From positions 310,001 to 374,000 of the forward strand of contig NZ_JALKAQ010000002.1 in the NCBI RefSeq assembly GCF_023016065.1: a DNA stretch of 64,000 nucleotides, read 5' to 3'. The notes under the pieces are model-generated. The model worked only from the letters and a program-made list of their open reading frames with translations. It had not been told where the DNA came from and did not search any database. A program made the translations under genes and the position numbers. Origin of the DNA: Marinobacter sp. S0848L (GTDB lineage: Bacteria > Pseudomonadota > Gammaproteobacteria > Pseudomonadales > Oleiphilaceae). Shown here piece by piece: positions 10,271-22,707 of this stretch (position 1 is the first letter of the stretch; every line of letters begins with the position of its first letter).

Positions 10271-11558
10271 TTCCTGCAAGGCGGTAAAGAGCCCTAGCGA
10301 GGGCGCTTCGGTTAATGAATGGCTTCAGTGGTTAGAAGCCATTCATCCAACGGAAATCGACATGGGGCTTGACCGTGTTCTGGTGGTGCTTCGCCGCTTG
10401 TTCCCGAAAAAGCCCAATGCCCGAATCATTACCGTTGCCGGCACCAACGGGAAAGGTTCCACCGTTGCCACGCTGGAACGCCAGTTATTGGACGCTGGCC
10501 GCACGACGGGGGCTTACACTTCGCCTCATCTGCAGCACTACAACGAGCGTGTCCGTATCAACGGAGCTAATGTTTCCGATACGGCTTTGGTGGCTGCATT
10601 CGAAACGGTCGAAGAAGCTCGGGGTAGTGTCTCATTGACCTACTTCGAATTTGGAACCTTGGCTGCGTTTGTGGCCCTTGATCAAGCCGGTGTTCAGGAT
10701 TGGGTGCTGGAGGTCGGTTTGGGGGGGCGGCTGGATGCAGTGAACGTTCTGGATGCCGATTACGCGATTATTACTTCCATCGATATTGATCATATCGGGT
10801 TTCTGGGTGATAACCGGGAGGTGATTGGATTCGAGAAAGCGGGTATTTTGCGCCCTGGAATTCCCGCGGTTTGCGCAGATCCGGTGCCGCCCAGTTCGGT
10901 GTTGCAACAGGCTGCTGCTCAGAAGGTTGATTTGCGGCTGACAGGCCGCGATTACCGCCTCGAGCCCCGTGCAAGCGACCCTGATATTATAGATTTGGTG
11001 ATAGCAGATAAGCGTATTGCCTTGCCGGCCGGGCCATTGCCCATTGAAAGTGTAGCTGCGGCGACGGTTATGGCTGTGAAACTCCTGCCGGATGTGAGCC
11101 TTGACCGGCTGGGAGAGGCTGCTAAGGCAGTTAATCTGCCGGGGCGCTTCGAAAAGCTTAGTAGTACACCCTTGGTTATCGCCGATGTCGGCCACAATCC
11201 CCACGCCGCTCGTTGGCTGGCCAGTAAGCTTTATGAATTGAAGCAGCAACGTGGCGGTCGGGTCGTCGCGGTTTACGCGGCGCTTGGCGATAAAGATATT
11301 GAGGGTGTTGTGTCAGCTATGATGCCAGTTGTTGATCACTGGTGTCTGGCGGGCCTGGATGTGCCCCGAGGCTTGTCTGTTAGCGATCTTGAAGCTCGTG
11401 TGGGCGAGGTGTCCAGCGCCGGTGCCAGTGTCACCATCGCTGACGCTTTGGAGGCTGCCAAGAGTAAGGCTTCAGAGCCCGAAGACTGTGTCGTAGTGTT
11501 TGGATCCTTCTTTACCGTGGCCGAAGCAAGAGCGTTGCTGTTAGGTGGATCGCCTTAA
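10254..11558 (+). CDS. folC: Folylpolyglutamate/dihydrofolate synthase
   Basis: Adds glutamate to dihydropteroate and to folates. The Mur-ligase-like ATP loop GTNGKGST, folate-binding [27 protein letters not shown] and the C-terminal [12 protein letters not shown] are present. The open frame extends to 10155, deep in accD, but the extra residues are rich in Arg and Lys and resemble nothing in the family. The ATG at 10254 gives 434 residues, near the usual length, and a 17-base overlap with accD, so I choose it. The SPOR-domain gene follows, as in Pseudomonas. Confidence 0.94.
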   Translation: MNLSSNSCKAVKSPSEGASVNEWLQWLEAIHPTEIDMGLDRVLVVLRRLFPKKPNARIITVAGTNGKGSTVATLERQLLDAGRTTGAYTSPHLQHYNERVRINGANVSDTALVAAFETVEEARGSVSLTYFEFGTLAAFVALDQAGVQDWVLEVGLGGRLDAVNVLDADYAIITSIDIDHIGFLGDNREVIGFEKAGILRPGIPAVCADPVPPSSVLQQAAAQKVDLRLTGRDYRLEPRASDPDIIDLVIADKRIALPAGPLPIESVAAATVMAVKLLPDVSLDRLGEAAKAVNLPGRFEKLSSTPLVIADVGHNPHAARWLASKLYELKQQRGGRVVAVYAALGDKDIEGVVSAMMPVVDHWCLAGLDVPRGLSVSDLEARVGEVSSAGASVTIADALEAAKSKASEPEDCVVVFGSFFTVAEARALLLGGSP

Positions 11559-11648
11559 ACTTTGTTCATTGGCCGGATATGGCTTCAGTTCTGTTTTTCA
11601 CACAGTTACTATCGAACTCAAATAGGTTGGCATAGGGAGTTCTTTCAG

Positions 11649-12323
11649 GTGGACGGATTAAAACAGCGAATCATTGGTGCTTTGGTTCTGATCTCCCTGG
11701 CTGTCATCTTTGTGCCAATGATTTTTGATGAGCCCCACTCACAGCGAAAATCCACGTCTATTACCATTCCTGAAGAGCCGCCGTTCCCCGAAGTGGATAT
11801 GCCCGAAGAACCGTCAGGTGATGCTGTTGGTTATGAGGTTCCCTCAGATACGGTAGCGCCCGCGGCCGGCGAATCGGCGAAAGCACCGGGGTTCCGGATT
11901 ATTGAGGATGAAAGCGTGCAAGCGACTGCAGAGCCTGAGCCAAGCGAGTCGTCACAGGCTGCACCGGTTAAACAGCCAGAAATCGCGGAAACCCAGTCTC
12001 CAGTGGAAAAGCCGCAGGCAGCGCCAGCTGAAAAAGCGTCGGCGACGCCTGCCGAAGAAAAGGCCGAATACACCCGCACCCTGGAGGGGGCCTGGGTTGT
12101 TCAGTTGGGAAGCTTCGGCAATGAAGGTAATGCCCGACGGTTGCGAGATAAAGTTATCGAAATGGGTTTTGGCGCCCATCTGCAGCAGTTTTCCAGCGGC
12201 GACAAAACGTTGACTCGTGTCTTCAGTGGTCCTTTTGTGAATCGCGACGATGCGGACGAGGCCAAGGCCAAACTGGATAAAAAGTTCGGTCTGAAAAGCT
12301 TGGTGACCAAAGGCGGAAAATAA
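11649..12323 (+). CDS. SPOR-domain protein, DedD-like
   Basis: Small cell-division-associated membrane protein that binds denuded glycan strands at the septum. From the GTG at 11649 it has 224 residues: a short cytoplasmic start, one membrane segment about 8-24 (IIGALVLISLAVIFVPM), a Pro/Ala/Glu-rich periplasmic linker about 35-140, and a C-terminal SPOR domain about 147-224 (WVVQLGSFGNEGNA, VFSGPFVNRDDA). GGGAG lies upstream of the GTG. The frame is open back to 11562 but those residues lack family features. Its place between folC and cvpA matches dedD in other gammaproteobacteria; I leave the symbol blank because sequence identity in the linker cannot be judged. Confidence 0.85.
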   Translation: MDGLKQRIIGALVLISLAVIFVPMIFDEPHSQRKSTSITIPEEPPFPEVDMPEEPSGDAVGYEVPSDTVAPAAGESAKAPGFRIIEDESVQATAEPEPSESSQAAPVKQPEIAETQSPVEKPQAAPAEKASATPAEEKAEYTRTLEGAWVVQLGSFGNEGNARRLRDKVIEMGFGAHLQQFSSGDKTLTRVFSGPFVNRDDADEAKAKLDKKFGLKSLVTKGGK

Positions 12324-12358
12324 TTTCGCCAGAAACCGAATTATCTTGAGACGAGAGT

Positions 12359-12386
12359 TTGGTGCGCTCGCGTTTCCTGTTAGAAT
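12359..12386 (+). promoter_or_regulatory. Sigma-70-type promoter before cvpA
   Basis: TTGGTG and TAGAAT are separated by 16 bases, 30 bases upstream of the cvpA ATG. It would drive cvpA-purF-metZ. Judged by eye only. Confidence 0.4.
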
Positions 12387-12416
12387 TGCCCCTTCGTTTT
12401 CTCCACCGGGTTGTTC

Positions 12417-12986
12417 ATGGAATCGCTGATCTGGATTGACTGGGTCATCATTGCCCTCATTTCTGTTTCCACGCTCATCAGTCTGAAGCGGGGGTTCGTT
12501 CGCGAAGCTCTGTCATTGGTGACCTGGATCGGTGCATTTATCATCGCCCGCACCTTTCATCCGCAAATGCAGGCATTACTCGAATCATCCGTCGAGACAC
12601 CGTTGGTTCGTTTGGTTGCTGCATTCGCCATTCTGTTTTTCGGCACTCTGATCGTGGGTGCCATCGTTAACAATCTCATTGGTCATTTGGTTCGCGCCAC
12701 CGGTCTTTCAGCTACCGATCGGGTCTTGGGCATGGGGTTTGGTTTGCTCCGTGGCGTGGTGGTCGTCATCGTTGGCATCGCTTTCACCCGCTATACCCCG
12801 TTGGCTCAGGATACCTGGTGGCAATCCTCCGTCATGATTGATCGTTTGGCTGTGGTCGAAGATTGGTCTCGACGCACCTTTGGTGATGAATTTGCCCGCT
12901 TTCTGGGGCCGGCAGATGGTAGTTCAGATAATTCCCAGGCACCCAGTGAACCGCAAGGCGTGGAACCCGCGTCTGCCTCTCTCTAA
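12417..12986 (+). CDS. cvpA: CvpA family membrane protein
   Basis: Inner-membrane protein named for colicin V export and needed for purF expression or bile/envelope tolerance in enterics; its biochemical role is unclear. It has 189 residues from the ATG at 12417 (a TTG two codons earlier is possible). Four hydrophobic segments lie about at 6-22, 29-48, 66-90 and 103-125, starting with WIDWVIIALI. The C-terminal tail is Ser/Pro-rich and polar. purF follows after 34 bases, the conserved cvpA-purF pairing. Confidence 0.93.
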   Translation: MESLIWIDWVIIALISVSTLISLKRGFVREALSLVTWIGAFIIARTFHPQMQALLESSVETPLVRLVAAFAILFFGTLIVGAIVNNLIGHLVRATGLSATDRVLGMGFGLLRGVVVVIVGIAFTRYTPLAQDTWWQSSVMIDRLAVVEDWSRRTFGDEFARFLGPADGSSDNSQAPSEPQGVEPASASL

Positions 12987-13020
12987 CATTCAGTTCTAAC
13001 ACTCGGAGAATCGTCCAGCC

Positions 13021-14568
13021 ATGTGTGGCATTGTCGGTATTGTCAGTACTTCTAACGTCAATCAGATGCTTTATGATGCATTGACCGTTCTACAGCACCG
13101 TGGCCAGGATGCGGCGGGTATTGTTACCTTCCAGGATGACCGTTTCTTTTTGCGTAAAGACAATGGTTTAGTGAGAGACGTTTTCCACACGCGCCATATG
13201 CGTCGTTTAGTGGGCAATGTGGGTATCGGTCACGTTCGGTATCCGACGGCAGGCAGTGCAAGTTCTGCCGAAGCCCAACCGTTCTACGTAAACAGTCCCT
13301 ACGGCATCACCCTTGCTCATAACGGCAACCTGACCAATGCCGACGAGTTGAGCAGCGATCTGTTCCGCACCGACCTTCGTCATATCAATACCAATTCCGA
13401 TTCGGAAGTCCTGTTGAACGTGTTTGCACACGAGCTGCAGAAACTTGGCAAGCTGAACCCGACCAAAGACGAAATTTTTGCGGCTGTTCGTGCCGTTCAT
13501 CAGCGCTGCCGCGGGGCCTACGGTGTGATTGCCATGATCACCGGCTACGGCATTGTTGGTTTCCGTGACCCTAACGGTATTCGCCCGGCGTGTTACGGCG
13601 TTCGTGACGGTGAGAACGGCCAGAAGGAGTACATGATTGCATCCGAGAGTGTAGCTCTCAATGCAGCAGGCTTTACATTGGTCCGGGATATTGAGCCCGG
13701 TGAAGCGGTGTATATTGAAACCGATGGAACGCTTTATTCAGAACAATGCGCGGAGTCACCGAAGCTTTATCCATGTATTTTTGAACACGTGTATTTTGCC
13801 CGCCCTGACTCCATCATGGACGGCGTTTCCGTGTACAAGGCTCGTCTGCGCATGGGTGAAGTACTGGCCGATAAAGTGCTGCGTGAACGCCCGGATCACG
13901 ACATCGATGTGGTGATCCCGATTCCGGATACCAGTCGCACGTCTGCCATGCAAATGGCTTATCAACTCGGCGTGAAATATCGGGAAGGCTTTATCAAAAA
14001 CCGCTATATCGGCCGGACTTTCATTATGCCGGGCCAGAAAATGCGGAAGAAATCGGTGCGCCAGAAGCTGAATCCTATCGATCTGGAATTCCGCGGCAAG
14101 AACGTCATGTTGGTGGACGACTCCATTGTTCGTGGTACCACCTGTAAAGAAATCGTTCAGATGGCCCGGGATGCCGGCGCGCGCAACGTTTATTTTGCAT
14201 CCGCAGCGCCCCCGGTTCGGTACCCGAACGTTTACGGTATCGACATGCCGTCGGCTTCTGAACTGATCGCTCACGACCGCACCGTTGAAGAAGTTGGCGA
14301 ACTGATCGGCACCGATTGGTTGGTCTATCAGGAACTGGATGATCTGATCTCGTGCGTTAACGACGTCAACGAAGCGATCGATGGTTGGGAATGCTCGGTG
14401 TTTAGTGGCAATTACATTACCGGCGACATCGATAAAGACTACCTGACACGCCTTGAGAATCGCCGGAAAGATAGCAGTACCGCGACCACCAGTGTGACGG
14501 ACGTTGACTCAGATTCGGATTCTGACTCAGATAACGACAATATTGACCTACATAACGACGAAGACTGA
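13021..14568 (+). CDS. purF: Amidophosphoribosyltransferase
   Basis: First step of purine synthesis: glutamine and PRPP give phosphoribosylamine. It has 515 residues. Cys2 (MCGIVGIV) is the N-terminal nucleophile after Met removal, and [11 protein letters not shown] belongs to the glutaminase domain (about 1-235). The phosphoribosyltransferase domain carries the PRPP loop [12 protein letters not shown] near 362-374. The last 35 or so residues are unusual: a Ser/Thr stretch, then [13 protein letters not shown] and an acidic end, beyond the helix [10 protein letters not shown] where the enteric protein ends. The underlying DNA is a short GAT/TCN repeat near 14505-14540. Confidence 0.96.
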   Translation: MCGIVGIVSTSNVNQMLYDALTVLQHRGQDAAGIVTFQDDRFFLRKDNGLVRDVFHTRHMRRLVGNVGIGHVRYPTAGSASSAEAQPFYVNSPYGITLAHNGNLTNADELSSDLFRTDLRHINTNSDSEVLLNVFAHELQKLGKLNPTKDEIFAAVRAVHQRCRGAYGVIAMITGYGIVGFRDPNGIRPACYGVRDGENGQKEYMIASESVALNAAGFTLVRDIEPGEAVYIETDGTLYSEQCAESPKLYPCIFEHVYFARPDSIMDGVSVYKARLRMGEVLADKVLRERPDHDIDVVIPIPDTSRTSAMQMAYQLGVKYREGFIKNRYIGRTFIMPGQKMRKKSVRQKLNPIDLEFRGKNVMLVDDSIVRGTTCKEIVQMARDAGARNVYFASAAPPVRYPNVYGIDMPSASELIAHDRTVEEVGELIGTDWLVYQELDDLISCVNDVNEAIDGWECSVFSGNYITGDIDKDYLTRLENRRKDSSTATTSVTDVDSDSDSDSDNDNIDLHNDED

Positions 14569-14595
14569 GCACTGCCCAGTAACCAGGAGAATGCC

Positions 14596-15819
14596 ATGAG
14601 CCACACGCGTGAAGAACACCTCTGGATTCCCGAGTCCGACCTCGAAGGGATGTCCGTAGATACGCTGTCGGTGAGGGCAGGGCAGATTCGTACGGGGCAG
14701 TTGGAGCACAGCGACGCAATTTTTCCCACCTCGAGCTTTGTTTATGGCAGCGCGGCGCAGGCCGCGGCGCGGTTTGGCGGAGAAGAAGCGGGCAATATCT
14801 ACTCACGCTTCACCAACCCGACCGTTCAGGCGTTTGAAGGGCGTATTGCCGCCATGGAAGGCGGTGAGAAAGCGGTTGCCACGGCTTCAGGTATGGCGGC
14901 AATTCTCAGCACCTGTATGTCGCTATTGAAAACAGGCGATCACGTGGTCTGTTCACGAGGTGTGTTCGGAACCACGAACGTGTTGTTTCAGAAGTACATG
15001 GCCCGGTTTGGCGTCGAAACCACCTTTGTTGGTCTTACCGATATGGATGAGTGGCAGGCTGCCGTTCGTCCGGAAACCCGGATGCTGTTTATTGAAACAC
15101 CGTCCAACCCGTTATGCGAAGTGGCGGATGTAAGGGCTCTGGCCAGCTTGGCTCACGATAACGATGCGTTGCTGGTGGTTGATAACTGCTTCTGCACGCC
15201 GATTCTCCAGCGGCCTCTGGATTTGGGTGCGGATTTGGTTATTCATTCTGCAACCAAGTATCTTGATGGTCAGGGGCGCTGCGTTGGTGGTGTGGTCGTT
15301 GGGCCGGCCAAATATCTGGATGAGGTTTATGGCTTCATTCGCTCTGCTGGCCCTACGATGAGCCCGTTCAATGCCTGGGTCTTCCAGAAAGGGCTCGAAA
15401 CCTTACCGATTCGTATGCGAGCTCACTGCGACAATGCGTTAGAGTTGGCTAAGTGGTTGGAAACACAGCCCTCTGTTGAAAAAGTATTCTATGCAGGGCT
15501 CGAAAGCCATCCTCAGCATGCGTTGGCTAAACAACAGCAGAGCGGATTTGGTGGCATGGTGTCCTTTGCGCTCAAGGGCGGAAGAGAACAAGCGTGGCAG
15601 TTTATCGACGGCACGCGGATGATCTCCATTACCGCCAATCTGGGGGATGTGAAAACCACGATCACCCACCCGGCAACGACAACGCATGGGCGATTGGCAC
15701 CTGAAGATAAAGCAAAAGCAGGCATTACTGAAAATCTGATCCGGCTGTCAGTTGGCATTGAAGCCATTGACGACCTGAAAACCGATCTCGAAAGGGGTTT
15801 TCAGGCGCTGGAAGACTAA
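14596..15819 (+). CDS. metZ: O-succinylhomoserine sulfhydrylase
   Basis: PLP enzyme that makes homocysteine directly from O-succinylhomoserine and sulfide, bypassing cystathionine. It has 407 residues. The PLP lysine is K221 in HSATKYLDG; SRFTNPTVQAFE and ATASGMAAI are Cys/Met-metabolism family blocks, and NLGDVKTTITHPATTTHG closes the active site. The sequence GQGRCVGGV after the lysine and the purF neighbourhood favour MetZ over cystathionine gamma-synthase or lyase, though substrate preference cannot be proven by eye. AGGAG precedes the ATG. Sulfide would come from CysI and its product goes to MetH, both in this window. Confidence 0.92.
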   Translation: MSHTREEHLWIPESDLEGMSVDTLSVRAGQIRTGQLEHSDAIFPTSSFVYGSAAQAAARFGGEEAGNIYSRFTNPTVQAFEGRIAAMEGGEKAVATASGMAAILSTCMSLLKTGDHVVCSRGVFGTTNVLFQKYMARFGVETTFVGLTDMDEWQAAVRPETRMLFIETPSNPLCEVADVRALASLAHDNDALLVVDNCFCTPILQRPLDLGADLVIHSATKYLDGQGRCVGGVVVGPAKYLDEVYGFIRSAGPTMSPFNAWVFQKGLETLPIRMRAHCDNALELAKWLETQPSVEKVFYAGLESHPQHALAKQQQSGFGGMVSFALKGGREQAWQFIDGTRMISITANLGDVKTTITHPATTTHGRLAPEDKAKAGITENLIRLSVGIEAIDDLKTDLERGFQALED

Positions 15820-15842
15820 ACTTACAGACGGTTTGAGTATTC

Positions 15843-18425
15843 ATGGCGGAATCCGCTAAAGCGAAAAAATCTGTACCAACGGAACTCACAGAAAAACAAA
15901 AGCGCTTTCGCCTCTTGATGGCTCAAGGTGCCCGTGAGGGGGCTGTACTGGGCCTCATCGTGCTGTGCATCTACCTTGCAATGGCGCTTTTCACCTTTAG
16001 CCACTCAGACCCCGGCTGGGCCAGTATTGGCCATGAAACCAATGTAGAAAACTACGCCGGCCGCACCGGAGCCTGGCTCGCCAGCCTGTTAATGGACTTT
16101 TTCGGGCATGTATCCTGGCTTTTCCCTGTCATGGTCGCCGGCTACGCCTTCATGCTCATTCGGTTGCGGCACCAGCCGCTTGATCTGCACTGGCCATTGT
16201 TCATGGTCCGTTTTGGCGGATTCATCCTCATTCTGCTGTCTGCCACGAGTTTGCTGTCTCTCTATTCCTTGTTTGGCTTGGGCATGTCTTCCGGTGGTGT
16301 CTTGGGCAAGGCTGTTTCCGAGTCGATGGTGCGTTTTTTCAACTTGCCAGCAACCACGCTCTTATTAATCGCTATTTTCCTGTTTGCGCTCACCGTAACA
16401 ATCGGGCTTTCCTGGTTCCGGTTGATGGACAGGGTGGGCGGACTGACGCTGAAAGCAGCTTTGGCCGTGAGCGCTTTCTTCAAGACTCAAGCGTCCAAGC
16501 CGAAGCGTGGGGACAAGCCTCAGTCATCCGATCAGCCAGAACCACCTGTATTGAACGCCCGTGCCAAGGCGGAACCTGCCAACACAAAACCTGATGCTGC
16601 TTCCAAATTGCCTTGGTGGCGTCGCTTGTTTGCAAAGAAAAACAAAGCAAACACACCCACAACCGATCCTAAGCCGAGCAGGCCGCGTAAAGAGCCTGCA
16701 CTGGAAGGCCGCCCGACAGCGGAGCCTGAGCCAACAGAGGTCGAGAGCTTCAGCTCCCGGGATGTTGAGCCGATTGCGCCCAAGCCAGCGGCCAAAAAAG
16801 CCGAGAAACCGCTAAGCCGGGCGCTGAAAATTGCGCCGTTCAAAAAAGAAGACCAAGGCGTTTCGGAATCGAAAAAAGGCAACAACAAACAAGGTTCGTT
16901 GCTGGAAGATATTGAGAGCCCGATTCCACCGATCACGCTGCTGGATCCGCCGGAAGAGCACAAAGAGAGCGGCTATTCCGAAGAATCCCTCGAGCATATG
17001 TCGCGTTTGCTGGAAGAGAAGCTGGCTGATTTCGGTGTTACGGTTGAAGTCGTTGAGGTGAACCCGGGCCCCGTTATTACCCGTTTCGAGATCAAACCTG
17101 CGGCGGGTGTGAAGGTCAGCAAAATCTCTAATTTGGCGAAAGACCTTGCCCGTTCGTTGGCGGTGCTCAGTGTTCGTGTAGTGGAAGTCATACCGGGTAA
17201 ATCGGTAGTCGGTATAGAAATACCGAACGAAACCCGGGAAATCGTTCGGCTCAGTGAGGTGCTGGGCGCCCGTGTGTTTACCGACTCTTCGTCGCCGATC
17301 ACCCTGGCGCTGGGTAACGACATCGGTGGCAATCCAATGGTCGCCAATCTGGCGAAAATGCCGCACTTGCTGGTTGCCGGTACGACCGGTTCCGGTAAGT
17401 CGGTCGGCGTGAACGCGATGTTGCTCAGCATGCTGCTCAAAGCCGGCCCGGAAGATGTTCGCTTCATTATGGTTGACCCGAAGATGCTCGAACTGAGCAT
17501 CTACGACGGCATTCCGCATTTGTTGGCCCCTGTGGTGACCGACATGAAAGAAGCTGCCAATGCACTGCGTTGGTGTGTGGCGGAAATGGAGCGTCGCTAT
17601 CGCCTTATGGCGAGTTTGGGTGTGCGTAATTTGGCGGGCTACAACAAAAAGGTAAAAGATGCCCGGGCGGAGGGTGAACCTCTGCTGGATCCACTCTGGA
17701 AACCGGATGATCATCTTGCGAATGATGAGCAGGAGCGCCCCGAGCTGGAAACCTTGCCGTTCATTGTTGTGGTGATCGACGAATTTGCCGACATGATGAT
17801 GATTGTTGGCAAAAAAGTTGAAGAACTGATTGCGCGAATTGCCCAAAAAGCCCGGGCTGCCGGTATCCATCTGATCCTGGCGACGCAGCGTCCGTCGGTT
17901 GACGTTATTACCGGTTTGATCAAAGCCAACATACCGACCCGGATCTCGTTTCAGGTTTCCTCGAAAATCGACTCTAGAACCGTACTGGACCAGGGTGGGG
18001 CAGAGCAGCTCCTGGGGCACGGGGATATGTTGTATCTGCCGCCGGGTTCAGGTTTGCCTGTTCGAGTGCACGGTGCCTTTGTGGACGATGATGAAGTGCA
18101 TCGGGTGGTCAGTGCGTGGAAGGCTCGGGGCGAGCCGGAATACGTTGACGATGTACTCAGTGGTGCCGAAGGAGAGCATCTGCCCGGTGTGCCCACGCTG
18201 ACCGAAGGCGGTGGTGGTGACGAAGGCGATGCATTGTTTGATGAAGCCGTCGCTTTCGTGACGGAAAACCGCAGGGTGTCCATCTCCTCGGTTCAGCGTA
18301 AATTCAAAATTGGCTACAACCGCGCCGCCAACCTGGTGGATGCAATGGAAGCAGCGGGTGTGGTCAGTGCGGCGGGTCATAATGGCGCCAGAGAAGTTCT
18401 GGCACCGCCGCCCCCAAGAGACTAG
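15843..18425 (+). CDS. ftsK: DNA translocase FtsK
   Basis: Septal DNA pump that clears and aligns chromosome dimers for XerCD and helps anchor division. It has 860 residues: four hydrophobic segments between about 32 and 193, a polar Pro/Lys/Glu linker about 205-365, and the RecA-like motor with Walker A GTTGSGKS at 513-520 and Walker B region [11 protein letters not shown]. The gamma winged-helix domain that reads KOPS sites is the last 65 residues ([20 protein letters not shown]). The linker is short compared with E. coli. lolA follows after 10 bases, so they are probably co-transcribed. Confidence 0.97.
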   Translation: MAESAKAKKSVPTELTEKQKRFRLLMAQGAREGAVLGLIVLCIYLAMALFTFSHSDPGWASIGHETNVENYAGRTGAWLASLLMDFFGHVSWLFPVMVAGYAFMLIRLRHQPLDLHWPLFMVRFGGFILILLSATSLLSLYSLFGLGMSSGGVLGKAVSESMVRFFNLPATTLLLIAIFLFALTVTIGLSWFRLMDRVGGLTLKAALAVSAFFKTQASKPKRGDKPQSSDQPEPPVLNARAKAEPANTKPDAASKLPWWRRLFAKKNKANTPTTDPKPSRPRKEPALEGRPTAEPEPTEVESFSSRDVEPIAPKPAAKKAEKPLSRALKIAPFKKEDQGVSESKKGNNKQGSLLEDIESPIPPITLLDPPEEHKESGYSEESLEHMSRLLEEKLADFGVTVEVVEVNPGPVITRFEIKPAAGVKVSKISNLAKDLARSLAVLSVRVVEVIPGKSVVGIEIPNETREIVRLSEVLGARVFTDSSSPITLALGNDIGGNPMVANLAKMPHLLVAGTTGSGKSVGVNAMLLSMLLKAGPEDVRFIMVDPKMLELSIYDGIPHLLAPVVTDMKEAANALRWCVAEMERRYRLMASLGVRNLAGYNKKVKDARAEGEPLLDPLWKPDDHLANDEQERPELETLPFIVVVIDEFADMMMIVGKKVEELIARIAQKARAAGIHLILATQRPSVDVITGLIKANIPTRISFQVSSKIDSRTVLDQGGAEQLLGHGDMLYLPPGSGLPVRVHGAFVDDDEVHRVVSAWKARGEPEYVDDVLSGAEGEHLPGVPTLTEGGGGDEGDALFDEAVAFVTENRRVSISSVQRKFKIGYNRAANLVDAMEAAGVVSAAGHNGAREVLAPPPPRD

Positions 18426-18435
18426 GAGCGTTAGT

Positions 18436-19083
18436 ATGAATCGATTTATGACTTCTTTGATCATGAGCCTGTTGCTTGTTTTTGCAGCGGGGTTTAGCCA
18501 TGCCGAAGAGGCTTCCACCGGCGCAGCCGAACAGCTTTCATCAATCTTGCGTAGTTATGAAACCTATCAGGCTGACTTTATTCAGATCGTAGTAGGTGAA
18601 AACGGGGGCCGGGTACAAGAAACACGTGGCTCCCTGAAGGCCAAGAGGCCCGGATTGTTCTACTGGGAAACTGCAGCTCCGTTGTCGCAATTCATTGTGA
18701 GTGACGGCGAAACTGTTGAAGTTTATGACCCGGATCTTGAGCAAGTGACGATCCACAAGCTGGATGACCGTGTCCAGAGCACGCCTGCGCTGTTGCTCAG
18801 TGGTGAGGTCGATAATCTGGACGAAACCTATGAGGTTAGCCAGCGCAGAATCGGCGAGTCGACGCAAGAATTTACCCTGATTCCGAAAGGTGCTGACTCT
18901 TTGTTCGTTTCACTGCGTCTGAGCTTTTTCGACGGTGAATTGCAAGAAATGAGAATGGAAGATTCGCTGGCTCAAATCAGCATTCTCAGCTTTGATTCCA
19001 TTAAACTGAACAAAGATGTTGATCAGAAAGCCTTCACGCTGGAGTACCCCGAGGAGGTTGACGTTATTCGGGACGGTGCTTAA
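18436..19083 (+). CDS. lolA: Outer-membrane lipoprotein carrier LolA
   Basis: Periplasmic chaperone that takes lipoproteins from LolCDE and hands them to LolB. From the ATG at 18436 it has 215 residues with a signal peptide of about 23 (hydrophobic run [13 protein letters not shown], cut after SHA). The open frame extends to 18310 inside ftsK, but AGGAG just before 18436 and the signal peptide fix the start. The body has family blocks: [24 protein letters not shown], and a C-terminal beta sheet. The stop shares one base with the rarA start. Confidence 0.95.
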   Translation: MNRFMTSLIMSLLLVFAAGFSHAEEASTGAAEQLSSILRSYETYQADFIQIVVGENGGRVQETRGSLKAKRPGLFYWETAAPLSQFIVSDGETVEVYDPDLEQVTIHKLDDRVQSTPALLLSGEVDNLDETYEVSQRRIGESTQEFTLIPKGADSLFVSLRLSFFDGELQEMRMEDSLAQISILSFDSIKLNKDVDQKAFTLEYPEEVDVIRDGA

Positions 19084-20417
19084 TGCAGGACAGCCTGTTT
19101 CAGCCAGAGGTCGGGTTTCAGCCTTTGGCCGCCAGAATGCGACCAACAACCCTTGCCGACTATGTCGGGCAAGCCCATCTGGTTGGTGAAGGTAAGCCGC
19201 TTCGCAAGGCTGTGGAGCAAGGTCAGCTGCATTCTATGATCCTGTGGGGGCCACCCGGCGTGGGCAAAACAACCTTTGCTCAACTGCTTGCGAATGTGGG
19301 TGAGTTAACGTTTGAAACCCTGTCGGCGGTGCTCAGCGGCGTAAAAGAAATACGCGAAGTGGTCGATCGCGCGAAACATCGAAAGCAGGCGCAAGGTCGC
19401 GATACCCTGCTTTTCGTGGATGAGGTTCACCGCTTCAACAAAAGCCAGCAAGATGCCTTCCTGCCTCATATCGAAGATGGCACCTTCATTTTTGTCGGGG
19501 CGACCACCGAAAACCCGTCGTTCGAACTCAACAGCGCTTTGCTGTCTCGCACCCGTGTTTACGTTCTCAAAAACCTCGAGTCTGACGATATTCTGACCCT
19601 GCTTCATCGTGCACTTTCGAGCGACGAAGGATTTGCTGGGGCTTTAAAGGTTGAGCCTTCGGTGCTCGATACCATGGCTTCGGCTTCCGGAGGCGATGCC
19701 CGGCGGGCACTCAACATCCTGGAAGTGGCCGCAGATCTGGCTGAGCCTGACGAAGAAGGCCATAGCCGAGTTCTGGCGTCTACGCTTGAGCAAGTACTGC
19801 AAACCAGCTTGCGCCGTTTTGATAAGGGTGGGGATGTTTTTTACGATCAGATTTCGGCGTTGCACAAGTCGATTCGGGGCTCCAGTTCGGATGGCGCACT
19901 TTACTGGCTGTGCCGAATGCTCGATGGCGGCTGTGACCCGCTTTACATCGCACGAAGGCTCGTTCGTATCGCCAGCGAAGATATAGGCAACGCTGACCCC
20001 AGAGCGCTGCAAATTGCTATGCAGGCTTGGGACGCTCAGGAACGCCTGGGTTCGCCGGAAGGCGAGTTGACGCTAGCCCAAGCCGCAACCTATCTGGCCA
20101 TGGCGCCTAAAAGCAACGCCGTCTATACCGCCTTCAACCAGTGCATGGCCGATATCAAGAACGATCCGGACTACGATGTACCCGTGCATCTGCGCAACGC
20201 ACCGACCAAACTGCTTAAGAGTATGGGGCATGGCGAAGAGTATCGGTATGCTCACGATGAGCCTGATGCCTATGCAGCAGGTGAGAACTATCTGCCCGAA
20301 GCCATCCATCAGCGCCGATATTATGAGCCGGTCATGCGGGGGTTGGAAATCAAGCTTGCGGAGAAGCGTCAGCGGTTGGATGCTCTCGATAAGCAAAGCA
20401 CGGTCAAACGCTATTAG
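19083..20417 (+). CDS. rarA: Replication-associated recombination protein A
   Basis: AAA+ ATPase related to clamp loaders and RuvB that acts at stalled forks with SSB (also called MgsA). It has 444 residues. Walker [10 protein letters not shown] near 55-63, Walker [13 protein letters not shown] near 115, sensor 1 [12 protein letters not shown] and the sensor 2 region GGDARRALN are all seen; the C-terminal tetramerisation part has [10 protein letters not shown] and [13 protein letters not shown]. It starts one base into the lolA stop, and the order ftsK-lolA-rarA-serS is conserved. Confidence 0.96.
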   Translation: MQDSLFQPEVGFQPLAARMRPTTLADYVGQAHLVGEGKPLRKAVEQGQLHSMILWGPPGVGKTTFAQLLANVGELTFETLSAVLSGVKEIREVVDRAKHRKQAQGRDTLLFVDEVHRFNKSQQDAFLPHIEDGTFIFVGATTENPSFELNSALLSRTRVYVLKNLESDDILTLLHRALSSDEGFAGALKVEPSVLDTMASASGGDARRALNILEVAADLAEPDEEGHSRVLASTLEQVLQTSLRRFDKGGDVFYDQISALHKSIRGSSSDGALYWLCRMLDGGCDPLYIARRLVRIASEDIGNADPRALQIAMQAWDAQERLGSPEGELTLAQAATYLAMAPKSNAVYTAFNQCMADIKNDPDYDVPVHLRNAPTKLLKSMGHGEEYRYAHDEPDAYAAGENYLPEAIHQRRYYEPVMRGLEIKLAEKRQRLDALDKQSTVKRY

Positions 20418-20479
20418 ATTGCGCCGCCGGGATTTGCGTTGCTGTTCAGGTCAATGGTGGCCACCAAACTCACGGCGGG

Positions 20480-20485
20480 TATAAT
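20480..20485 (+). promoter_or_regulatory. -10 element TATAAT before serS
   Basis: A perfect TATAAT stands 45 bases before the serS ATG, in the 113-base gap after rarA. No good -35 hexamer is visible at the usual distance, so promoter assignment is tentative. Confidence 0.35.
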
Positions 20486-20518
20486 GTTCGCCTATTCACC
20501 CATTCGTTAACTGGATAA

Positions 20519-22650
<2,132 letters not shown>

Positions 22651-22664
22651 TGGCTCGATCGGCC

Positions 22665-22705
22665 AAAAAAAGGCCCGGCGCCTAGACAGCGCCGGGCCTT
22701 TTTCG
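22665..22705. terminator. Bidirectional terminator between cobA and aroG
   Basis: Eleven-base arms AGGCCCGGCGC and GCGCCGGGCCT with a 7-base loop have an A-run on the left and T-run on the right, so it can stop both converging transcripts. Confidence 0.9.
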
Positions 22706-22707
22706 TT

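Noticed and set aside
16812-18020. 402-codon open frame on the - strand across ftsK
   Set aside because: It is antisense to the conserved FtsK motor domain, rich in His, Arg and Gln, and resembles no family. It is a shadow of the real gene.
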